Of a stretch of 64,000 nt of DNA, positions 27,701 through 38,790 are shown piece after piece (positions within the stretch are counted from its first letter, which is position 1; the number at the start of each line of letters is the position of its first letter). A program made the position numbers and the translations under genes. Origin of the DNA: Bacillus sp. FJAT-27445 (GTDB lineage Bacteria > Bacillota > Bacilli > Bacillales > Cytobacillaceae); the NCBI RefSeq assembly GCF_001510665.1, contig NZ_LMTI01000003.1, forward strand, positions 221,766-285,765, written 5' to 3'. A model generated the notes under the pieces. That model saw only the letters and a program-made list of their open reading frames with translations. It ran no database searches and had not been told where the DNA came from.

Positions 27701-27981
27701 ATACGTATTTAAATCCAAATCCTCCATCAGAGGAAGATTTGAACAATATGGAGATTGCAAGGGCATCGAAGGAAGAAAAAGAAATTCAGATTGCCAACCT
27801 TAATCAGTTCCAGGAGCAGAACGTCGACAAAACGGCTGATGCGCTGCAAAAATTAAAGGCAGCGGCCGTTTCCGGAGGGAATATTTTCGCCGAGCTGATG
27901 GAAACTGTAAAAGTAGCAAGCCTTGGCCAAATAACAAATGCCCTCTATGAGGTCGGTGGCCAGTACAGGCGCAATATGTAA
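24721..27981 (+). CDS. icmF: IcmF, fused isobutyryl-CoA mutase with MeaB-like G-protein domain
   Basis: 1086 residues. Order: B12-binding domain (about 1-130, [11 protein letters not shown] carrying the cobalt-ligand histidine), a P-loop GTPase chaperone domain (about 200-420, [14 protein letters not shown] near 207-216), and a TIM-barrel acyl-CoA mutase domain (about 540-1086). That order is diagnostic of IcmF rather than methylmalonyl-CoA mutase. It interconverts isobutyryl-CoA and n-butyryl-CoA, and some members act on isovaleryl/pivalyl-CoA. The motif [16 protein letters not shown] fits the isobutyryl type. Its start overlaps the TetR gene; GGAGGAG is at 24711-24717. A terminator follows. 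Confidence 0.95.
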   Translation: MSTQEIYKPVHHVRFVTASSLFDGHDASINIMRRILQSTGAEVIHLGHNRSVEEVVNAAIQEDVQGIAISSYQGGHVEYFKYMYDLLQEKGAGHIRIYGGGGGVIIPREIKELHEYGIARIFSPEDGRKHGLQGMINGMVKECDFLTLPKDPAAEIEALQKGDTKAIAKMITLAEYQVGADKETAAASEVIEKVKAVAAPVPVIGITGTGGAGKSSLTDELIRRFINEIPEKKVAILSVDPTKQKTGGALLGDRIRMNSIFNPRVYMRSLATRASRSELSLAIQDAVAVVKAAGFDLVVVETSGIGQGDAAITEICDVSMYVMTSEFGAPTQLEKIDMIDFADLIVINKFERKGSEDAKRQVQKQYQRSHMLFEKEPDELPVYGTIASQFNDPGTNAVFAALIEKINEKAGTDWKTSFAKKALVEKQNVIIPTDRRYYLREISETVRNYHKKGEEQADLARKLFQIEGVLVVLRDGGSEETVAELNRIKEATEAALTPESKTVLDGWEKLKSDYQAGEYVVRIRDKEIRTVLKSKSLSGLDIPKVALPKYKDYGEILRWVYRENVPGAFPYTAGVFPFKREGEDPKRQFAGEGTPERTNRRFHYLSKDDNAKRLSTAFDSVTLYGEDPDYRPDIYGKVGESGVSICTLEDMKKLYAGFDLCHPSTSVSMTINGPAPIILAMFMNTAIHQQVEKKEAELGRILTPGEFAEVRAFTLKNVRGTVQADILKEDQGQNTCIFSTEFALRMMGDIQQYFIDHQVRNYYSVSISGYHIAEAGANPISQLAFTLANGFTYVEYYLSRGMDINDFAPNLSFFFSNGLDPEYTVIGRVARRIWATVMRDKYGANERSQKLKYHIQTSGRSLHAQEIDFNDIRTTLQALMALQDNCNSLHTNAYDEAITTPTEESVRRAMAIQMIITKEHGLSKNENPLQGAFIIDELTDLVEESVLQEFERINDRGGVLGAMETQYQRGKIQDESMYYEMKKHSGELPIIGVNTYLNPNPPSEEDLNNMEIARASKEEKEIQIANLNQFQEQNVDKTADALQKLKAAAVSGGNIFAELMETVKVASLGQITNALYEVGGQYRRNM

Positions 27982-28005
27982 CCGTTGATGATAAAGAATA
28001 AAATC

Positions 28006-28047
28006 CGGGGATGGCCTGCCAGCCATCCCTGGCTGATTTTTAAAACA
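28006..28047 (+). terminator. Terminator after icmF
   Basis: GGGATGGC (28008-28015) pairs with GCCATCCC (28022-28029); TGGCTGATTTTTAAAA follows. The T-run is displaced by seven bases. Confidence 0.6.
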
Positions 28048-28144
28048 GACCGGTCAAGAATATTTTTTTCCAAAAAATTTCCCGGAACGATTAAATTTTC
28101 CTGTCTTTCATATATAATATTGGCATACAACCGGAGAATGGCTG

Positions 28145-28354
28145 GTGATAAAAGTGAAACTGAAATATGTCGTCTTGCTTCTCATAATCATAGCCTGGCC
28201 ACTCTACTACCTATACCAACGCCAGCTGGGAGCAATTTCATTCCTATTGCTTGCCATTCTCTTCCTTTATCTCACTGTCAAGGAAGTTTCCAAGGAAAAG
28301 GACCGGAAAACGGGAGGAAAAGGGAGAGGAAATGGGACCGGACCGGCAAATTAA
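28145..28354 (+). CDS. Small hypothetical membrane protein
   Basis: 69 residues from GTG 28145 (GGAGA about six bases upstream; a GTG at 28154 is possible). Two hydrophobic segments (VVLLLIIIAWPLYYLY and ISFLLLAILFLYLTV) are followed by a basic, glycine-rich tail (KEKDRKTGGKGRGNG). I do not recognise a family. Its position between icmF and rpoE, and the absence of overlap with other genes, support it modestly. Confidence 0.5.
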   Translation: MIKVKLKYVVLLLIIIAWPLYYLYQRQLGAISFLLLAILFLYLTVKEVSKEKDRKTGGKGRGNGTGPAN

Positions 28355-28472
28355 GATTGTGCTAAATTAGAACTGGCTAAAACGGGAAGAATTTGTTTAT
28401 AATGAAGAATATGCATTTTGGAAGAATCTCTTCCTGGACCTGGTGGTTCAAATGAGAAAGGAAGTGCCGACG

Positions 28473-29087
28473 TTGAGTTTAGAACAATACTCAAAAGAAC
28501 AGTTAAAGGAAATGTCTTTGATTGAAATGGCTTATGAACTGCTGAAAAGCAAGAAACAGCAAGTGCCCTTCAAGGAGCTGTTAGATGAAATTGCTGCGAC
28601 AGCAAATATTTCAGCAAATGAAATCAAGACAAGACTTGCGCAATTTTATACCGATTTGAATATAGATGGGCGTTTTATCAGCCTTGGTGAAAACAAATGG
28701 GGCCTTCGCGTCTGGTTTCCAGTCGATACAGTCGAAGAAGAGCAGGTTGTCGCCGTCAAGCCGAAGAAAAAGAAGGCGAAGAAAGTCATTGACGAGCTTG
28801 AAGATTATGAGGAGCTTGAAGAAGAGCTCGAATACGATGAACTTGATGAATTAGAAGACGATGTCCTTGACGATGAAGAAGAATCATTTGATGATATCGA
28901 TGAGGTGGAAGACTTCGAGGAAGAAGAAGAGGATTTTGATATTGTTGAAGATGAGGCCCTTGATGAAGACCTCGAGGAGGATTTAGACGAGGAGCTGGAT
29001 GAAGATCTAGACGAGGATCTTGAGGAAAGCCTCGAGCAATTAGAGGAAGAAGAACTTGCAGAGGATGAGGAAGAAGAGGACCTTTAG
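28473..29087 (+). CDS. rpoE: RpoE, delta subunit of RNA polymerase
   Basis: 204 residues. The N-terminal HARE-HTH domain (about 1-85) has LAQFYTDLNIDGRFISLGENKWGLR, a strong family match. The rest is a lysine patch (KPKKKKAKK) and then about 100 residues almost wholly Asp/Glu with hydrophobic spacers. Delta improves core recycling by displacing nucleic acid and sharpens response to initiating NTP. Start TTG 28473 has AAAGGAAG eight bases upstream. The acidic tail is longer than in B. subtilis (173 residues). Confidence 0.94.
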   Translation: MSLEQYSKEQLKEMSLIEMAYELLKSKKQQVPFKELLDEIAATANISANEIKTRLAQFYTDLNIDGRFISLGENKWGLRVWFPVDTVEEEQVVAVKPKKKKAKKVIDELEDYEELEEELEYDELDELEDDVLDDEEESFDDIDEVEDFEEEEEDFDIVEDEALDEDLEEDLDEELDEDLDEDLEESLEQLEEEELAEDEEEEDL

Positions 29088-29091
29088 TTGC

Positions 29092-29134
29092 TTGACAATC
29101 CGATTCACTGCCTGTACAATCATTTTTGGGCTCC
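29092..29134 (+). promoter_or_regulatory. pyrG promoter with GGGCTCC start region
   Basis: TTGACA (29092-29097), 17 bp, TACAAT (29115-29120), then GGGCTCC at 29128-29134, eight bases after the -10. This reproduces the initiation region of B. subtilis pyrG, where low CTP causes RNA polymerase to add extra G residues at the 5' end. Confidence 0.85.
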
Positions 29135-29163
29135 TTAAATAAGGACGGACACAATATGCTATC

Positions 29164-30954
<1,791 letters not shown>

Positions 30955-30960
30955 AATATC

Positions 30961-30998
30961 AGAGCCGGCCCTGATCAATAGGGCCGGCTCTTTCGTTT
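30961..30998 (+). terminator. Terminator after pyrG
   Basis: AGAGCCGGCCC pairs with GGGCCGGCTCT around TGATCAATA, followed by TTCGTTTTA. A-residues upstream could let it also work for ywjG on the other strand. Confidence 0.8.
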
Positions 30999-31023
30999 TA
31001 ACTATGGCACTTGCATTTTTCTA

Positions 31024-31557
31024 TTAATCCTCATATTCCGCGAGAATCTCGTCTATCGTAAACTTAATTCCGTAATACACGAATAATGCGGCAAGAGGAG
31101 CGGGAAATCCATAACGACCGCCTGATTCGTCAGGAAGAAGCCCCTTTTTAAGCAAAAGTGAGATATGAACATCAGCGAGGCCTTCAAGAGACTCCCCGCT
31201 TTCACCGTCGGCAGCTGCCGATATGCCAGCAAATGGGATGCCCTCTTTTTTCAACAGCTTTGCGGCGTTAATTGCTTCACAATCCATGGAATAACGGGCT
31301 ACAACCATAGCCCGGTCAGCGGGAGTGAACTCTCCTGTTTCCTTTCCATCCCACTTAACGGCGGAAACTAATGGCTCTGTACCAAGCGTAGCCTCAAGCC
31401 CGATTGCCTCCATTTCTTTTACACCGAAAATGAAAATCCTTCCATTACCTGCTGCCGCCTGGGCCAAAAGGCGTGCGGCATCTTCAAAATTCTCTTCCTG
31501 TTTATCCTGTATCCTGCCAAACAGCCCGGCAAGCTGCGTAGAAAACATTTTAAGCAT
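31024..31557 (-). CDS. ywjG: YwjG, DUF2529 family protein
   Basis: 177 residues. A sugar-isomerase (SIS)-like region is suggested by NGRIFIFGVKEMEAIGLEA and VVARYSMDCEAINAAKLLKKEGIPFAGISA. DUF2529 proteins sit between pyrG and spo0F in many Bacillus, exactly as here; their role is unknown. ATG 31557 has GGAGG 4-8 bases upstream; an extension to 31611 is unsupported. It is divergent from spo0F, sharing about 200 bp of upstream sequence. Confidence 0.82.
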   Translation of the reverse strand: MLKMFSTQLAGLFGRIQDKQEENFEDAARLLAQAAAGNGRIFIFGVKEMEAIGLEATLGTEPLVSAVKWDGKETGEFTPADRAMVVARYSMDCEAINAAKLLKKEGIPFAGISAAADGESGESLEGLADVHISLLLKKGLLPDESGGRYGFPAPLAALFVYYGIKFTIDEILAEYED

Positions 31558-31622
31558 GGCCGCCTCCACTTTGTGTTCATTATTTCTTTCATTATAGACA
31601 AATTTAGGCACGATGCAAAAAT

Positions 31623-31629
31623 TGTCGTA
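31623..31629 (+). promoter_or_regulatory. Candidate Spo0A box upstream of spo0F
   Basis: TGTCGTA matches the 0A box core TGTCGAA with one change. It lies 20 bp before a sigma-H-like promoter of spo0F, a gene known in B. subtilis to be controlled by Spo0A. A single 7-mer is weak evidence on its own. Confidence 0.4.
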
Positions 31630-31648
31630 AAATCAGGCAGAGAAAATT

Positions 31649-31677
31649 GCAGGAATTTACAAAGAAAAGGAGAACTA
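31649..31677 (+). promoter_or_regulatory. Candidate sigma-H promoter of spo0F
   Basis: GCAGGAATT (31649-31657), 11-bp spacer, GGAGAACTA (31669-31677). The sigma-H consensus is RNAGGAWWW-N11/12-RNNGAATWW; there is one mismatch. spo0F is sigma-H transcribed in B. subtilis. Confidence 0.65.
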
Positions 31678-31754
31678 GTTCAAAAGGAATAACCGTGGCG
31701 AAAGAGCATGGGAATGAAAAGAAAATTAGCTGGTAGAATCGGGGCGATTGTTAA

Positions 31755-32129
31755 ATGAAAGGGAAAATATTGATTGTTGACGACCAATTTGGTATCCGTA
31801 TCCTGCTCAATGAAGTATTCCAAAAGGAAGGCTATTCGACATTCCAGGCTGCAAATGGCATCCAGGCACTTGATATAGTAAAGAAGCATTCACCTGATCT
31901 CGTTCTGTTGGATATGAAGATCCCCGGAATGGATGGAATTGAAATCCTTAAAAGGATGAAAATTATTGATCCTGAGATCAGGGTCATCATTATGACGGCT
32001 TACGGGGAACTAGATATGATCCAGGAAGCGAAGGACCTAGGGGCCCTGACGCATTTTGCAAAACCTTTTGATATTGATGATATCCGCAATGCCGTTAAAA
32101 TGTACGCCGGCAGGAGCCAGGGAGTGTAA
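31755..32129 (+). CDS. spo0F: Spo0F, sporulation phosphorelay response regulator
   Basis: 124 residues, a stand-alone receiver domain. The acidic pocket is D9-D10 with phospho-acceptor D53 ([13 protein letters not shown]), plus T81 and K103 (THFAKPF). It takes phosphate from sensor kinases and passes it to Spo0B, on the way to Spo0A. No output domain, as expected. The weak Shine-Dalgarno region (GGGGCG) is unusual for this organism. Position between ywjG and fbaA is the conserved order. Confidence 0.96.
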   Translation: MKGKILIVDDQFGIRILLNEVFQKEGYSTFQAANGIQALDIVKKHSPDLVLLDMKIPGMDGIEILKRMKIIDPEIRVIIMTAYGELDMIQEAKDLGALTHFAKPFDIDDIRNAVKMYAGRSQGV

Positions 32130-32381
32130 AATCTCCATCCTTTCTAGTTTTGCTTGCCATCGATTGGGTAAAGAGGAAGTGGCTGCGCTTTCATTATGGC
32201 AGATTGCCGAATTCTGACTGAATGATGGAATTTTCGGGGCTGGTTTGATATGATAACTAATGAAATTGGCTGGCGAGGCTTTTCGCAACCGGCCAAAAAT
32301 CGTTACATAATCGGCCATGCGGAGGGGAACCTTATTGAAGGAGCCCTGTAAGGGAAACGGCCAATATAAGGAGGAAGTTCA

Positions 32382-33239
32382 ATGCCTTTAGTTTCCATGA
32401 CTGAAATGCTGAAAAAAGCAAATGCGGAAGGATACGCTGTTGGGCAGTTCAACCTGAATAACCTAGAATTCACACAGGCAATCCTTTTGGCTGCTGAGGA
32501 AGAGAAGTCCCCAGTCATCCTTGGGGTATCCGAAGGGGCAGGGCGTTATATCGGCGGATTCAAAACCGTTGTTAAAATTGTAGAGGGCCTAATGGAGGAT
32601 TACAATATTACTGTTCCGGTTGCGATCCACCTTGACCATGGATCAAGCTTTGAAAAATGCAAAGAAGCAATCGAGGCGGGCTTTACTTCTGTCATGATCG
32701 ATGCCTCCCATGGCTCATTCGAGGACAATGTGGCAACAACTTCCAAAGTGGTTGAATATGCCCACTCAAAAGGTGTTTCCGTCGAAGCCGAACTTGGCAT
32801 TGTTGGCGGACAGGAAGACGATGTGGTGGCAGACGGCGTTATTTATGCCGACCCTAAGGAATGCGAAGAACTGGTAAAACGGACTGGAATCGATTGCTTA
32901 GCTCCAGCACTTGGATCTGTTCACGGGCCATATAAAGGCGAACCGAACCTAGGATTCAAGGAAATGGAGGAAATTGGCAGAATGACGGGCGTGCCTTTGG
33001 TACTGCACGGCGGAACTGGCATTCCAACAAAGGACATCCAAAAATCCATTTCACTTGGAACGGCTAAAATAAATGTGAATACCGAAAATCAAATCGCATC
33101 TGCAAAGGTTGTCCGTGAAGTTCTGGCCGCTAAGCCGAACGAATACGACCCGCGTAAATATTTGGGGCCGGCTCGGGATGCGATTAAAGAAACGGTTATC
33201 GGCAAAATGCGTGAATTTGGTTCATCAGGCAAAGCCTAA
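32382..33239 (+). CDS. fbaA: FbaA, class II fructose-bisphosphate aldolase
   Basis: 285 residues. Zinc enzyme: the metal and catalytic residues lie in [34 protein letters not shown] and VLHGGTGIP. It cleaves fructose-1,6-bisphosphate to triose phosphates and works in both directions. ATG 32382 has AAGGAGG upstream. The 250-bp gap from spo0F suggests its own promoter. A terminator follows before tal. Confidence 0.97.
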   Translation: MPLVSMTEMLKKANAEGYAVGQFNLNNLEFTQAILLAAEEEKSPVILGVSEGAGRYIGGFKTVVKIVEGLMEDYNITVPVAIHLDHGSSFEKCKEAIEAGFTSVMIDASHGSFEDNVATTSKVVEYAHSKGVSVEAELGIVGGQEDDVVADGVIYADPKECEELVKRTGIDCLAPALGSVHGPYKGEPNLGFKEMEEIGRMTGVPLVLHGGTGIPTKDIQKSISLGTAKINVNTENQIASAKVVREVLAAKPNEYDPRKYLGPARDAIKETVIGKMREFGSSGKA

Positions 33240-33294
33240 TGGAATCAATGGCCATAACCTGCCATCAATAGCGGCGGCCAAATAACGATTGATG

Positions 33295-33328
33295 GAACCG
33301 CCCCTGGACCAGAGGGCGGTTTCAATTC
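33295..33328 (+). terminator. Terminator after fbaA
   Basis: GAACCGCCC pairs with GGGCGGTTTC (loop CTGGACCAGA, which itself can pair CTGG/CCAG), then AATTCATTT. The T-run is poor. Confidence 0.55.
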
Positions 33329-33371
33329 ATTTATCATCTGCGTGAAAAATTGGAACATCAGGAGGTCAACA

Positions 33372-34013
33372 ATGAAGTTTTTTATTGATACAGCCAATAT
33401 GGATGAAATCCGTGAAGCATATGCGCTTGGACTCTTATCAGGGGTAACGACGAATCCGTCCCTTGTCGCAAAAGAAAAGGGAGTATCCTTTGAAGACCGT
33501 CTGAAGGAAATTACCGCTCTTGTCCCGGGGTCGGTCAGTGCGGAAGTTATTGCCCTGGATGCGGAAGGCATGATCAAAGAGGGGTTGGAATTGGCTAAGA
33601 TCGCCCCGAATATTACGATTAAAGTGCCGATGACGCCAGAAGGCCTTAAGGCTGTCCATGCTTTTTCACAAAAAGGCATTAAAACGAACGTAACGCTTAT
33701 TTTTAATGCAAACCAAGCTTTGCTGGCTGCACGTGCCGGAGCCAGCTATGTTTCCCCTTTCCTGGGAAGGCTCGATGATATCGGCCAAAACGGCCTGGAT
33801 CTCATTTCCACCATTGCTGAAATCTTTGATGTTCATGGCTTGGAAACTGAAATCATTGCCGCATCAATCAGGCACCCGATGCATGTAACCGAAGCGGCAT
33901 TAAGGGGCGCACATATCGCGACGATCCCTTATAAAGTCCTTTTGCAGTTATTTAATCACCCGCTTACCGACAAAGGAATCGAGGCATTCCTTAAAGACTG
34001 GAATTCCCGCTAA
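33372..34013 (+). CDS. tal: Transaldolase of the small (FSA/TalC) type
   Basis: 213 residues, the YwjH type. It begins [20 protein letters not shown], and the Schiff-base lysine is K84 in [25 protein letters not shown] and [10 protein letters not shown] are further family markers. It transfers dihydroxyacetone between sugar phosphates in the non-oxidative pentose phosphate pathway; fructose-6-phosphate aldolase activity is possible for this subgroup. ATG 33372 follows AGGAGG; the ATG at 33342 would add ten residues. Confidence 0.93.
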   Translation: MKFFIDTANMDEIREAYALGLLSGVTTNPSLVAKEKGVSFEDRLKEITALVPGSVSAEVIALDAEGMIKEGLELAKIAPNITIKVPMTPEGLKAVHAFSQKGIKTNVTLIFNANQALLAARAGASYVSPFLGRLDDIGQNGLDLISTIAEIFDVHGLETEIIAASIRHPMHVTEAALRGAHIATIPYKVLLQLFNHPLTDKGIEAFLKDWNSR

Positions 34014-34229
34014 AAGCAGAATTCCCGAGTGCCTGTTTGGCTTTGCCTAACTATTTTTGAACTTTTTTAGTTATCGATACATGAAAAGGGAATTTTCGTG
34101 TAAACTAGAGGATAAGACAAACTGCCGGAATGTGACACATGATAATGGAAAATAATACCTTTAACTTCGGCCGACAGCAAAGCTATCGGCCGATAAAGCT
34201 ATGATCGATGGCTAGAAAAGGAGTCGGAA

Positions 34230-35516
34230 ATGGAAAAGCTAAAAATCGCCGGCGGTTACCCACTCAAAGGGACTGTCCGGGTAAGTGGTGCCAAAAACAG
34301 TGCTGTCGCATTGATCCCTGCCACAATACTTGCAGATTCCCCTGTTACAATTGAGGGGCTTCCCGATATTTCTGATGTTGAAATCCTAAAGGGGCTGCTT
34401 GAAGAAATCGGCGGAAAGGTTCAGTTGTCTGATAATGAAATGACGGTTGATCCTTCGGCCATGATTTCTATGCCGCTGCCGAATGGGAAAGTGAAGAAGC
34501 TCCGGGCCTCTTATTATCTGATGGGAGCTATGCTGGGAAGGTTCAAAAAAGCCGTCATAGGGCTTCCGGGTGGATGCCACCTTGGGCCAAGGCCTATCGA
34601 CCAGCATATAAAAGGATTTGAGGCACTTGGAGCAAGCATAACTAATGAACAGGGTGCGATTTATCTCCGGGCCGATGAATTAAGGGGAGCAAGAATTTAT
34701 CTCGACGTTGTCAGCGTCGGAGCAACGATCAATATCATGCTTGCGGCCGTTCGCGCAAAAGGGCGGACAGTTATTGAAAACGCTGCCAAGGAGCCGGAAA
34801 TCATTGATGTGGCCACATTGCTTACCAATATGGGTGCACGGATTAAGGGTGCTGGAACGGATGTAATCCGTATTGACGGTGTTGAAAGCCTCCACGGTTG
34901 CCGCCACACCATTATTCCAGACCGAATTGAAGCGGGAACGTATATCATTCTTGGAGCGGCTATGGGGGAAGGTGTGCTCGTCGACAATGTCATCCCCCTT
35001 CATCTTGAGTCGCTGATTGCAAAGCTAAGTGAAATGGGTGTGTACGTCGAAGCGGGCGATGACCAGATTTTTGTAAGGAGCAGGGACAAGCTGAAAGCCG
35101 TCGATATTAAAACACTTGTCTACCCTGGATTTCCTACTGACCTGCAGCAGCCGTTCACATCCCTTTTGACAAGGGCTGAAGGCTCAAGTATGGTAACGGA
35201 TACAATATACGGAGCTCGTTTCAAACACATCGATGAGCTTCGGCGTATGAATGCCAGCATTAAAGTTGAGGGCCGTTCAGCAATCATTTCCGGCCCTGTC
35301 CAGCTTCAAGGGGCGAAGGTCAAAGCGAGCGACCTCCGGGCAGGCGCCGCCCTTGTCATCGCGGGACTAATGGCCGAAGGAATTACAGAAGTGACGGGCC
35401 TTGAGCATATCGACAGGGGTTACAGCAATCTTGTTGAAAAGCTGAACGGCCTGGGAGCAACTATCTGGCGTGAAGCAATGACCGAAGAGGAAGTTGAACA
35501 GCTGAAAAATACGTAA
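34230..35516 (+). CDS. murAB: MurAB, UDP-N-acetylglucosamine 1-carboxyvinyltransferase (second paralogue)
   Basis: 428 residues. First committed step of peptidoglycan synthesis, transferring enolpyruvate. K22-N23 ([11 protein letters not shown]) and the reactive cysteine C116 ([14 protein letters not shown]) are present, so fosfomycin sensitivity is expected. The location between tal and glpX marks it as the MurAB/MurZ paralogue rather than MurAA, which in Bacillus lies near the atp operon on the other side. AAAAGGAG precedes ATG 34230. Confidence 0.93.
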   Translation: MEKLKIAGGYPLKGTVRVSGAKNSAVALIPATILADSPVTIEGLPDISDVEILKGLLEEIGGKVQLSDNEMTVDPSAMISMPLPNGKVKKLRASYYLMGAMLGRFKKAVIGLPGGCHLGPRPIDQHIKGFEALGASITNEQGAIYLRADELRGARIYLDVVSVGATINIMLAAVRAKGRTVIENAAKEPEIIDVATLLTNMGARIKGAGTDVIRIDGVESLHGCRHTIIPDRIEAGTYIILGAAMGEGVLVDNVIPLHLESLIAKLSEMGVYVEAGDDQIFVRSRDKLKAVDIKTLVYPGFPTDLQQPFTSLLTRAEGSSMVTDTIYGARFKHIDELRRMNASIKVEGRSAIISGPVQLQGAKVKASDLRAGAALVIAGLMAEGITEVTGLEHIDRGYSNLVEKLNGLGATIWREAMTEEEVEQLKNT

Positions 35517-35525
35517 TACTTCAGG

Positions 35526-35556
35526 AAGGCGCCAGCCACGCCAGGCAGCGCCTTTT
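35526..35556 (+). terminator. Terminator after murAB
   Basis: AAGGCGC (35526-35532) pairs with GCGCCTT (35548-35554); internal AGCCACGCCAGGCA can pair GCC/GGC. T-run short. Confidence 0.6.
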
Positions 35557-35622
35557 AAAGTTGCCTTTTGCTTGAACGAGGATTTAAGGGAGAGAACTAA
35601 ACCAACAATGGGGGAAAAACCG

Positions 35623-36585
35623 ATGGAAAGAAGCTTAACGATGGAACTGGTCCGGGTAACGGAGGGAGCGGCATTGGCTTCCGCCCGCTGGATGGGCCGC
35701 GGGAAAAAGGATGAAGCAGATGATGCGGCTACCTCGGCTATGCGGGATGTATTTGATACGGTACCGATGAAGGGCACTGTTGTAATCGGCGAAGGGGAAA
35801 TGGATGAAGCTCCTATGCTGTATATCGGGGAAAAGCTTGGAACCGGTTATGGACCAAGAGTGGATGTCGCGGTTGACCCTCTAGAAGGGACGAACATTGT
35901 TGCCTCCGGCGGCTGGAATGCGCTGGCGGTATTGGCCGTTGCCGATCATGGGAATCTGCTCCATGCTCCGGATATGTATATGGATAAAATAGCGGTCGGT
36001 CCTGAAGCGGTAGGCCAAATTGATATTAACGCCTCTGTCCTCGACAATCTTAAGGCAGTTGCGCGGGCAAAAAACAAGGACATTGAAGATGTAGTAGCGA
36101 CGGTCCTGCACCGTGAGCGCCATGCTGGTATCATCACCGAGCTTCGTGAAGCAGGCGCAAGGATCAAGCTTATCAATGATGGTGATGTGGCAGGGGCCAT
36201 TAATACAGCGTTCGATTTTACGGGTGTTGATATATTGTTTGGTTCGGGAGGCGCCCCGGAAGGAGTGCTCGCAGCTGTAGCATTGAAATGTCTTGGCGGA
36301 GAGTTAATCGGAAAGCTTGTTCCGCAAAATGATGCTGAAGTTGAACGCTGCATAAAAATGGGCCTTGATGTTAATAAAGTACTCCGGATGGAAGATCTTG
36401 TACGCGGAGATGACGCGATATTCGCTGCCACTGGAGTTACGGATGGCGAACTATTGAAGGGTGTTCAATTCAAAGGCGCATATGGATCCACGCATTCCGT
36501 GGTTATGCGTGCAAAATCGGGGACAGTCCGCTTTATCGAAGGCCGCCATAGCCTCCATAAAAAACCAAACCTTGTTATGAGGTAG
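35623..36585 (+). CDS. glpX: GlpX, class II fructose-1,6-bisphosphatase
   Basis: 320 residues, beginning [20 protein letters not shown] as in B. subtilis GlpX. Metal and substrate motifs: [34 protein letters not shown]. It hydrolyses fructose-1,6-bisphosphate in gluconeogenesis. ATG 35623 has GGGGGA upstream; a further start at 35608 lies within that purine run and 35572 is longer than family. The opposing aldolase gene fbaA is 2.4 kb upstream. Confidence 0.94.
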   Translation: MERSLTMELVRVTEGAALASARWMGRGKKDEADDAATSAMRDVFDTVPMKGTVVIGEGEMDEAPMLYIGEKLGTGYGPRVDVAVDPLEGTNIVASGGWNALAVLAVADHGNLLHAPDMYMDKIAVGPEAVGQIDINASVLDNLKAVARAKNKDIEDVVATVLHRERHAGIITELREAGARIKLINDGDVAGAINTAFDFTGVDILFGSGGAPEGVLAAVALKCLGGELIGKLVPQNDAEVERCIKMGLDVNKVLRMEDLVRGDDAIFAATGVTDGELLKGVQFKGAYGSTHSVVMRAKSGTVRFIEGRHSLHKKPNLVMR

Positions 36586-36595
36586 TCAAAAAAAA

Positions 36596-36629
36596 TCCGG
36601 GCCGGTTTCGTTTGGCCCGGACCCCCTTA
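36596..36629 (-). terminator. Minus-strand terminator-like hairpin after glpX
   Basis: TCCGGGCC (36596-36603) pairs with GGCCCGGA (36614-36621). Read on the minus strand the stem is followed by eight T residues (the A-run at 36588-36595); read on the plus strand the tail is CCCCCTTAG. It would therefore stop antisense transcripts arriving from the rho side, with only weak action on glpX mRNA. Confidence 0.55.
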
Positions 36630-36903
36630 GGGGAGGAACGGACCAAATTATTAAAAAACATGGTTATTTTTTAAAATAACGGGTAAAATAGAAATTGTTT
36701 TGTAAGCATCTGCTAATCTTCCAATTAAACTTCCAGAACCCTTCATGAGCAATGATATCCCTCTCTGCAGGAAACATGGCATTCAGATAGTTTTTATATG
36801 GATAGGCTTGCCTGTTTTTCGACCGTTTTCATTTAATAAAAACGAGTGCATCCCATAGGATGCAGCAAAGAGAAGAACCAAATAAATAAAGCGTGGTGTC
36901 CAA
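36630..36903 (+). promoter_or_regulatory. rho leader region
   Basis: About 270 bp without a gene. It holds a perfect small hairpin, GCATCC-CATA-GGATGC (36848-36863), and a candidate sigma-A promoter TTGCCT (36810-36815), 18 bp, TTTAAT (36834-36839). B. subtilis rho is autoregulated through its leader, so this long leader may serve the same purpose; the sequence alone does not prove it. Ribosome binding is weak (CGTGGTGTCC) before ATG 36904. Confidence 0.35.
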
Positions 36904-38181
36904 ATGGAATTAACAATTACTAGCCTCGAAAATATGAAGCTAAAGGAACTGTACGAGTTGGCCAGGGAATATAAGGTCTCCTACTACAGTAAACTGACAA
37001 AAAAAGAACTCATTTTCTCAATTTTAAAAGCTCGTGCCGAACAGCAGGGTTACTTTTTCATGGAAGGTGTCCTTGAAATTATCCAATCGGAAGGCTTTGG
37101 TTTCCTGCGCCCAATCAACTATTCTCCAAGCTCAGAGGATATTTATATTTCCGCATCGCAAATCCGCCGCTTTGACTTAAGGAATGGTGATAAGGTTTCA
37201 GGGAAAGTTAGGCCTCCTAAGGAGAGCGAGCGTTATTATGGCTTGCTCCATGTAGAGGCTGTCAACGGGGAAAACCCCGAGTCCGCAAAGGAACGGGTCC
37301 ACTTCCCGGCTTTAACAGCCCTTTATCCGGATAGGCAAATCAAACTGGAAACGACTCCAAAACATATTTCCACAAGAATCATGGATGTCATTGCTCCAGT
37401 CGGTTTCGGCCAGCGCGGGCTGATTGTCGCGCCTCCAAAAGCAGGAAAAACGATGCTGTTAAAGGAAATCGCCAACAGTATCACAGCCAACCATCCGGAT
37501 GCCGAGCTAATTGTCCTGTTAATCGACGAGCGCCCGGAGGAAGTGACTGATATCGAGCGATCAGTAGCAGGGGATGTCGTCAGCTCAACCTTTGATGAAG
37601 TGCCTGAGAACCATATCAAGGTTGCCGAGCTTGTTCTCGAACGGGCGATGCGCCTTGTCGAGCATAAGAAGGATGTCATTATCCTGATGGATAGTATTAC
37701 AAGGCTTGCAAGGGCCTATAACCTTGTCATCCCGCCAAGCGGGCGAACATTATCCGGGGGCATTGACCCTGCGGCCTTCCACCGCCCGAAGCGATTCTTT
37801 GGCGCGGCAAGAAATATCGAAGAAGGCGGCAGCCTGACCATTTTGGCTACAGCCCTAGTTGATACGGGGTCTCGTATGGACGATGTTATCTATGAGGAAT
37901 TTAAGGGAACAGGCAACATGGAACTTCACCTTGACCGCTCCCTTGCGGAAAGAAGGATTTTCCCTGCTCTCGATATTCGCCGTTCCGGTACGAGGAAGGA
38001 AGAGCTTCTTTTACCGAAAGACCAGCTTGACAAGCTTTGGGCGATCAGGAAATCCATGTCCGACAGCCCCGACTTTGCGGAGCGCTTCCTGAAAAAGCTA
38101 AAGCAAACAAAGTCGAACGAGGAATTTTTCACCCAGGTTGGCGAGGAAATGAAGGGCAGCACAGCTAGGAAACAACAGTAA
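36904..38181 (+). CDS. rho: Rho transcription termination factor
   Basis: 425 residues. N-terminal Rho-N helices (1-45), a cold-shock-like RNA-binding barrel ([22 protein letters not shown]), then the RecA-like ATPase with Walker A PPKAGKTM and Walker [16 protein letters not shown]; the Q- and R-loops are intact. Hexameric RNA helicase that ends transcription and suppresses antisense RNA. rpmE follows, as in other Bacillus. Confidence 0.97.
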   Translation: MELTITSLENMKLKELYELAREYKVSYYSKLTKKELIFSILKARAEQQGYFFMEGVLEIIQSEGFGFLRPINYSPSSEDIYISASQIRRFDLRNGDKVSGKVRPPKESERYYGLLHVEAVNGENPESAKERVHFPALTALYPDRQIKLETTPKHISTRIMDVIAPVGFGQRGLIVAPPKAGKTMLLKEIANSITANHPDAELIVLLIDERPEEVTDIERSVAGDVVSSTFDEVPENHIKVAELVLERAMRLVEHKKDVIILMDSITRLARAYNLVIPPSGRTLSGGIDPAAFHRPKRFFGAARNIEEGGSLTILATALVDTGSRMDDVIYEEFKGTGNMELHLDRSLAERRIFPALDIRRSGTRKEELLLPKDQLDKLWAIRKSMSDSPDFAERFLKKLKQTKSNEEFFTQVGEEMKGSTARKQQ

Positions 38182-38352
38182 GCAAACTGTTGATTACTGG
38201 CAAATCAAACTTATTTTCTTGAAAATCCCATCTTGCAAAACCGTGATGGGCTTGCTATAATAATAACAGTGTTTTTTTACCACTTGGGGCTAAATGCACC
38301 CGGGTCTATAACTCTGTTTCGAAATGATTCAGGGCGGAAGGAGATGAAAAGA

Positions 38353-38568
38353 ATGAAGGCAGGAATTCATCCAAATTATAAAACAGTAATGGTGACTTGC
38401 GCTTGCGGCAACCAGTTTGAAACCGGATCAGTGAAAAACGAAATTCGCGTTGAAACTTGCTCCGAGTGCCATCCATTCTATACAGGTCGTCAAAAATTTG
38501 CTGAAGCTGGCGGTCGTGTTGATCGTTTCAACAAAAAATACGGCATTAAGCAAGAGCAACAGCAATAA
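38353..38568 (+). CDS. rpmE: RpmE, ribosomal protein L31 (zinc-binding type)
   Basis: 71 residues beginning [10 protein letters not shown]. Four zinc cysteines are present (CAC near 16-18 and CSEC near 36-39), so this is the zinc-containing C+ form, which B. subtilis replaces by YtiA under zinc starvation. ATG 38353 is nine bases after GGAAGGAG; ATG 38344 abuts that site and is unlikely. A terminator follows. Confidence 0.96.
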   Translation: MKAGIHPNYKTVMVTCACGNQFETGSVKNEIRVETCSECHPFYTGRQKFAEAGGRVDRFNKKYGIKQEQQQ

Positions 38569-38584
38569 TCGAAAACTGTTCAAA

Positions 38585-38622
38585 AAACAGGCAAGAATCA
38601 ACATCGCTTGCCTGTTTTTTTT
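38585..38622 (+). terminator. Terminator after rpmE
   Basis: AAACAGGCAAG pairs with CTTGCCTGTTT around AATCAACATCG; eight T residues follow. Confidence 0.85.
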
Positions 38623-38790
38623 ACTTTTTCTATCAAGAAAAATATCGAAATTTGCCAAAAAGAATGATTTCAGCCCGACCGTAAGGGTATAGCTAACAGT
38701 AGCAGGGGCGCTTTTTGCCAGTTGACGTGTGAAAAACGATTGAATATACATAATAATTAACAGGGTATGCAGGGAAGGAGAGGCAGCAGT

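Noticed and set aside
28786-29154. Pro/His/Leu/Gln-rich minus-strand frame
   Set aside because: Mirror of the Glu/Asp codon run of rpoE; no start site and no sequence complexity.
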